The translations under genes were made by a program, and so were the position numbers. Shown in pieces: positions 61,800-64,000 of a DNA stretch of 64,000 nucleotides. The notes below the pieces were generated by a model. It was given only the letters and a program-made list of their open reading frames with translations. It was not told the DNA's origin and did not search any database. The stretch lies in NCBI GenBank assembly GCA_949287245.1, contig CASEFL010000006.1:1-64000 (forward strand), written 5' to 3'. The number at the start of each line of letters is the position of its first letter. The first letter of the stretch is position 1. This DNA comes from an uncultured Bacillota bacterium. Lineage in GTDB: Bacteria > Bacillota_I > Bacilli_A > RFN20 > CAG-826.

Positions 61800-62066
61800 T
61801 CAATAAGCACACTCAATAAAAGAATTCCAAGCTATCGCTTTTAATTCATCATCATTCGCATCAATCAAGTACTTTGTTATTTTATTGATTTGTTCAATGT
61901 CATAAGAAGGGTGTTCACTATCGTTATCTAAAATAGCGTTATTCGTTAATCCAGTAATGATTCTTAAGGTTAAAGAAACGTATTTACCATATGGACCATC
62001 AAAGAAATAATTATCGTCAATTGAAATATCGTAGTGGTAACCAGCATTTTTAAGGCAGTCTCCCAT
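61800..62066 (-). CDS. small protein of unknown function in a defence-like region
   Basis: 88 aa, acidic, no membrane helix. Text features: HYDISIDDNYFFDGPYGKYV and a helical end (ITKYLIDANDDELKAIAWNS). The start has a weak SD. It lies between the decayed gene and the large unknown protein on the same strand. Function unknown. Confidence 0.5.
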   Translation of the reverse strand: MGDCLKNAGYHYDISIDDNYFFDGPYGKYVSLTLRIITGLTNNAILDNDSEHPSYDIEQINKITKYLIDANDDELKAIAWNSFIECAY

Positions 62067-62267
62067 TTAAATTACAATCCATAATTTATCGCATCAGTTT
62101 GAATCAAACTTTTTATTTTAAGAGATTATTGGCTTCCTTTATATTAAATATTGCAATAAAAAATTGCTTAAGTTTCGCAAAACAAAATAGACATAAATTT
62201 TGAAATAGACAAAAATCTATTAAAAATTTCCGAGTTCGATACTATCCCAATTTCAATCAACATTAAA

Positions 62268-64000
62268 TTACTTTTTTGGATTCAGTGAATATGCTAAATA
62301 TTTGCTGCTATCAATTTTCATTTTTAACTCAAAAAATATCACCACAAAAATTCTTTTCTTCTTAAGAATATCAAATAGTTCTTCCCTGCTTAGTAATATT
62401 CCTTTTGTGTCATCATTACTATATTCGTTATAAAAATATGCTCCATTAATGATTTTATATGATTCATCTATAATTCTATTCACTTCATTGTCATCTAAAA
62501 ATCTTACAAAACTCTTTGCTTCGTTAATATTTACTAAAAACTCTATAAACTTATCTTTCCAAAAAACACCATTGGGCATTAGACCGTTAGAATCATTTTT
62601 AAGTTCAAATATTTTTTTACTTACATCTTCGCTAATCTTTTTTAAATCGCTATATTTGCACGATTGATTTATTGCATCAAAATCTAAAAACTCTTTAATT
62701 GTTTCATCTGTTAATGATTCTCCCTCAATAACCTTTCTACTTATAAATTTATTTATTTCTTCTCTAATTAGTCTTTGTATTTCGCATTTTAAATAACACG
62801 ATAAAGAATCAATTGAAAAATCAGTCTGATATAATTCCAAATTCATAGGACAATAATAATTTTTACAAAAATCAGCATTTTCAAGTTCTTCATTAAAATA
62901 AGAAAAAGTTTTAATTTGATTGTTTAATGAGGAAATTAGATGACTTTTAATTTCATTAAGATTGGTCCCCTTAAAACATTCGTTTGTTTCTTTTTGTATT
63001 TTTTCCGTACGCCTATCATTTAAAAATTTGAATAATGCTTTTTCATACTCTTCATAGGCATCAATGGCTTTATAATCATTGAAACAAGTCAAAGAATAAA
63101 AATCTAAGAAATCAAAGTGCTTCTCAAAATTGGAAAATTTTCCAACACAATCTAACCACTTTTCTGAAATAACGTCTAAAACTGAACTCTCATATTTTTG
63201 TGAGATTGAATCAAGAATTTTATTAATATCGTTTATATCACAATGTCTTAATATAACGATTTCTAAACATATATTTATAATAAAATTTTCGTCAAATTCT
63301 TCGTTAGAATCAGCAAATCCACTATCACTATCTAAGGTTAAAAGGTCATATGTGCATTTATTAATTAATTTATATATGTTCAATAATCTAGATACGAAAT
63401 CAGAATCACTTTTTATATAACTAAGCATATAATCTAATGATTTTGACCATGTTGCATCAAATGAATTTAGCCCTTTCGATTTTTCTTTAACAAAATTTGA
63501 CAGTTCTTCCTTCTTGGCATACGAAATATTGCCGTTTTTATAAATAAAATAGAGCAAAAACGAAAGAAAAAGTCCTATATCACATTTCTCATAAGAAAAA
63601 ATGGCTGATGAATGACAATTGTTGTCCCTTAAAGCAGTATAAAACCATAAATCACCTTCTTTAATTGTATTTATCCCCATCTGCAAAATGTAAGGATAGT
63701 TTAAATCTCTTGTTTCAGCAGAAAAACACGATTCAATAAATGAAGAAATGATGCGATTTATCCATGATAATTCTTTCTTATTTAAATCGAAAACACTATT
63801 ACAGATTCTATGTAAGGAAAAGGTAAGTCTTGTAAGATGATATGTTTTGTCTATTTTTGGAAAAAGTGAATTGTAATTTTTGGATTTATCTGAACTTGTT
63901 AAAATATAAATATTGCTAAAAGCTGAATTAATGTTCTTTTCTAGAGAAGAATCCATATCATTATCATAAATTCCAGCTTTTATTGCTCCTTCATTCTCGA
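62268..64000 (-). CDS. large unrecognised protein, 5' end outside the window
   Basis: 577 residues are visible and the frame is open to the window edge, so it is partial at its N-terminus; an internal ATG (MDSSLEKN) exists but the upstream codons (NEGAIKAGIYDND) also look coding. The sequence is helical and rich in Asn, Ser and Lys with conserved-looking motifs LTRLTFSLHRICNSV and GDLWFYTALRDNNCHSSAIF. I cannot assign a family. It is in line with the AIPR gene and could be a helper or sensor of a defence system. Confidence 0.6.
   Translation of the reverse strand, partial: ENEGAIKAGIYDNDMDSSLEKNINSAFSNIYILTSSDKSKNYNSLFPKIDKTYHLTRLTFSLHRICNSVFDLNKKELSWINRIISSFIESCFSAETRDLNYPYILQMGINTIKEGDLWFYTALRDNNCHSSAIFSYEKCDIGLFLSFLLYFIYKNGNISYAKKEELSNFVKEKSKGLNSFDATWSKSLDYMLSYIKSDSDFVSRLLNIYKLINKCTYDLLTLDSDSGFADSNEEFDENFIINICLEIVILRHCDINDINKILDSISQKYESSVLDVISEKWLDCVGKFSNFEKHFDFLDFYSLTCFNDYKAIDAYEEYEKALFKFLNDRRTEKIQKETNECFKGTNLNEIKSHLISSLNNQIKTFSYFNEELENADFCKNYYCPMNLELYQTDFSIDSLSCYLKCEIQRLIREEINKFISRKVIEGESLTDETIKEFLDFDAINQSCKYSDLKKISEDVSKKIFELKNDSNGLMPNGVFWKDKFIEFLVNINEAKSFVRFLDDNEVNRIIDESYKIINGAYFYNEYSNDDTKGILLSREELFDILKKKRIFVVIFFELKMKIDSSKYLAYSLNPKK

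Noticed and set aside
1-64000. Use of the Mycoplasma code (TGA as Trp)
   Set aside because: Several genes end in TGA in tight TGATG or ATGA overlaps with the next start, and Trp is coded by TGG.

Overview
The window is AT-rich bacterial DNA using the standard code: several stop/start overlaps of the TGATG and ATGA type use TGA as a real stop. Gene starts are a mix of strong Shine-Dalgarno (SD) sites and apparently leaderless promoters. The gene set is many serine-rich lipoproteins, a PPi-type phosphofructokinase, potABCD, PepC/PepT and an Lgt-like enzyme. Together this suggests an uncultured low-GC Bacillota (Bacilli/Erysipelotrichia-like) host, probably from gut. That assignment is inference.

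Left end (1-8 kb): tRNA-Pro, a decayed mobile islet beside tRNA-Arg(ACG), then exported-protein genes and two more tRNAs. The islet carries a 143-bp direct repeat, 19-bp iteron-like repeats, a broken cytosine methyltransferase, a broken XRE regulator, and an intact two-gene module: an XRE plus ADP-ribosyltransferase-like (DUF3990-type) protein followed by a protein whose C-terminus is a pyrophosphatase-like domain. Next to it are a frameshifted signal peptidase and a lipoprotein ending in a barnase-like RNase domain.

Middle (8-34 kb): housekeeping and surface genes. These are a GntR regulator, mutY, PPi-PFK, a potABCD polyamine operon with a structured leader, large lipoproteins, an ABC exporter, a rubredoxin-like protein, pepC/pepT, a GH13 amylase lipoprotein, a DUF4143 pseudogene, tRNA-Gln, uridine kinase and an amidohydrolase.

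Core discovery region (33.6-41.3 kb, minus strand): one tightly packed operon encodes an SPFH-like protein with zinc ribbons, two or three small helical proteins of which one looks like an ESCRT-III (Snf7/Vps2) subunit with a C-terminal MIM1-like motif, a Vps4-like AAA ATPase with an N-terminal MIT-like domain, and a large protein combining zinc ribbon, TIR domain, helical repeats and membrane segments. A four-helix membrane gene follows with its own promoter. This looks like a bacterial ESCRT-III/Vps4 membrane-remodelling machine coupled to a TIR effector.

Right part (41-64 kb): a metal exporter, an Mrp ATPase, XRE/membrane small genes, two tandem lipoproteins, tag, a 49-aa protein gene, an MFS/CBS pair, a disrupted lipoprotein gene, pyridoxamine kinase and an Lgt-like gene. 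Then comes a two-gene surface-protein operon with a G9 tract near its start. A defence-like end holds an AIPR-family protein, a decayed gene and a large unrecognised protein running off the window.
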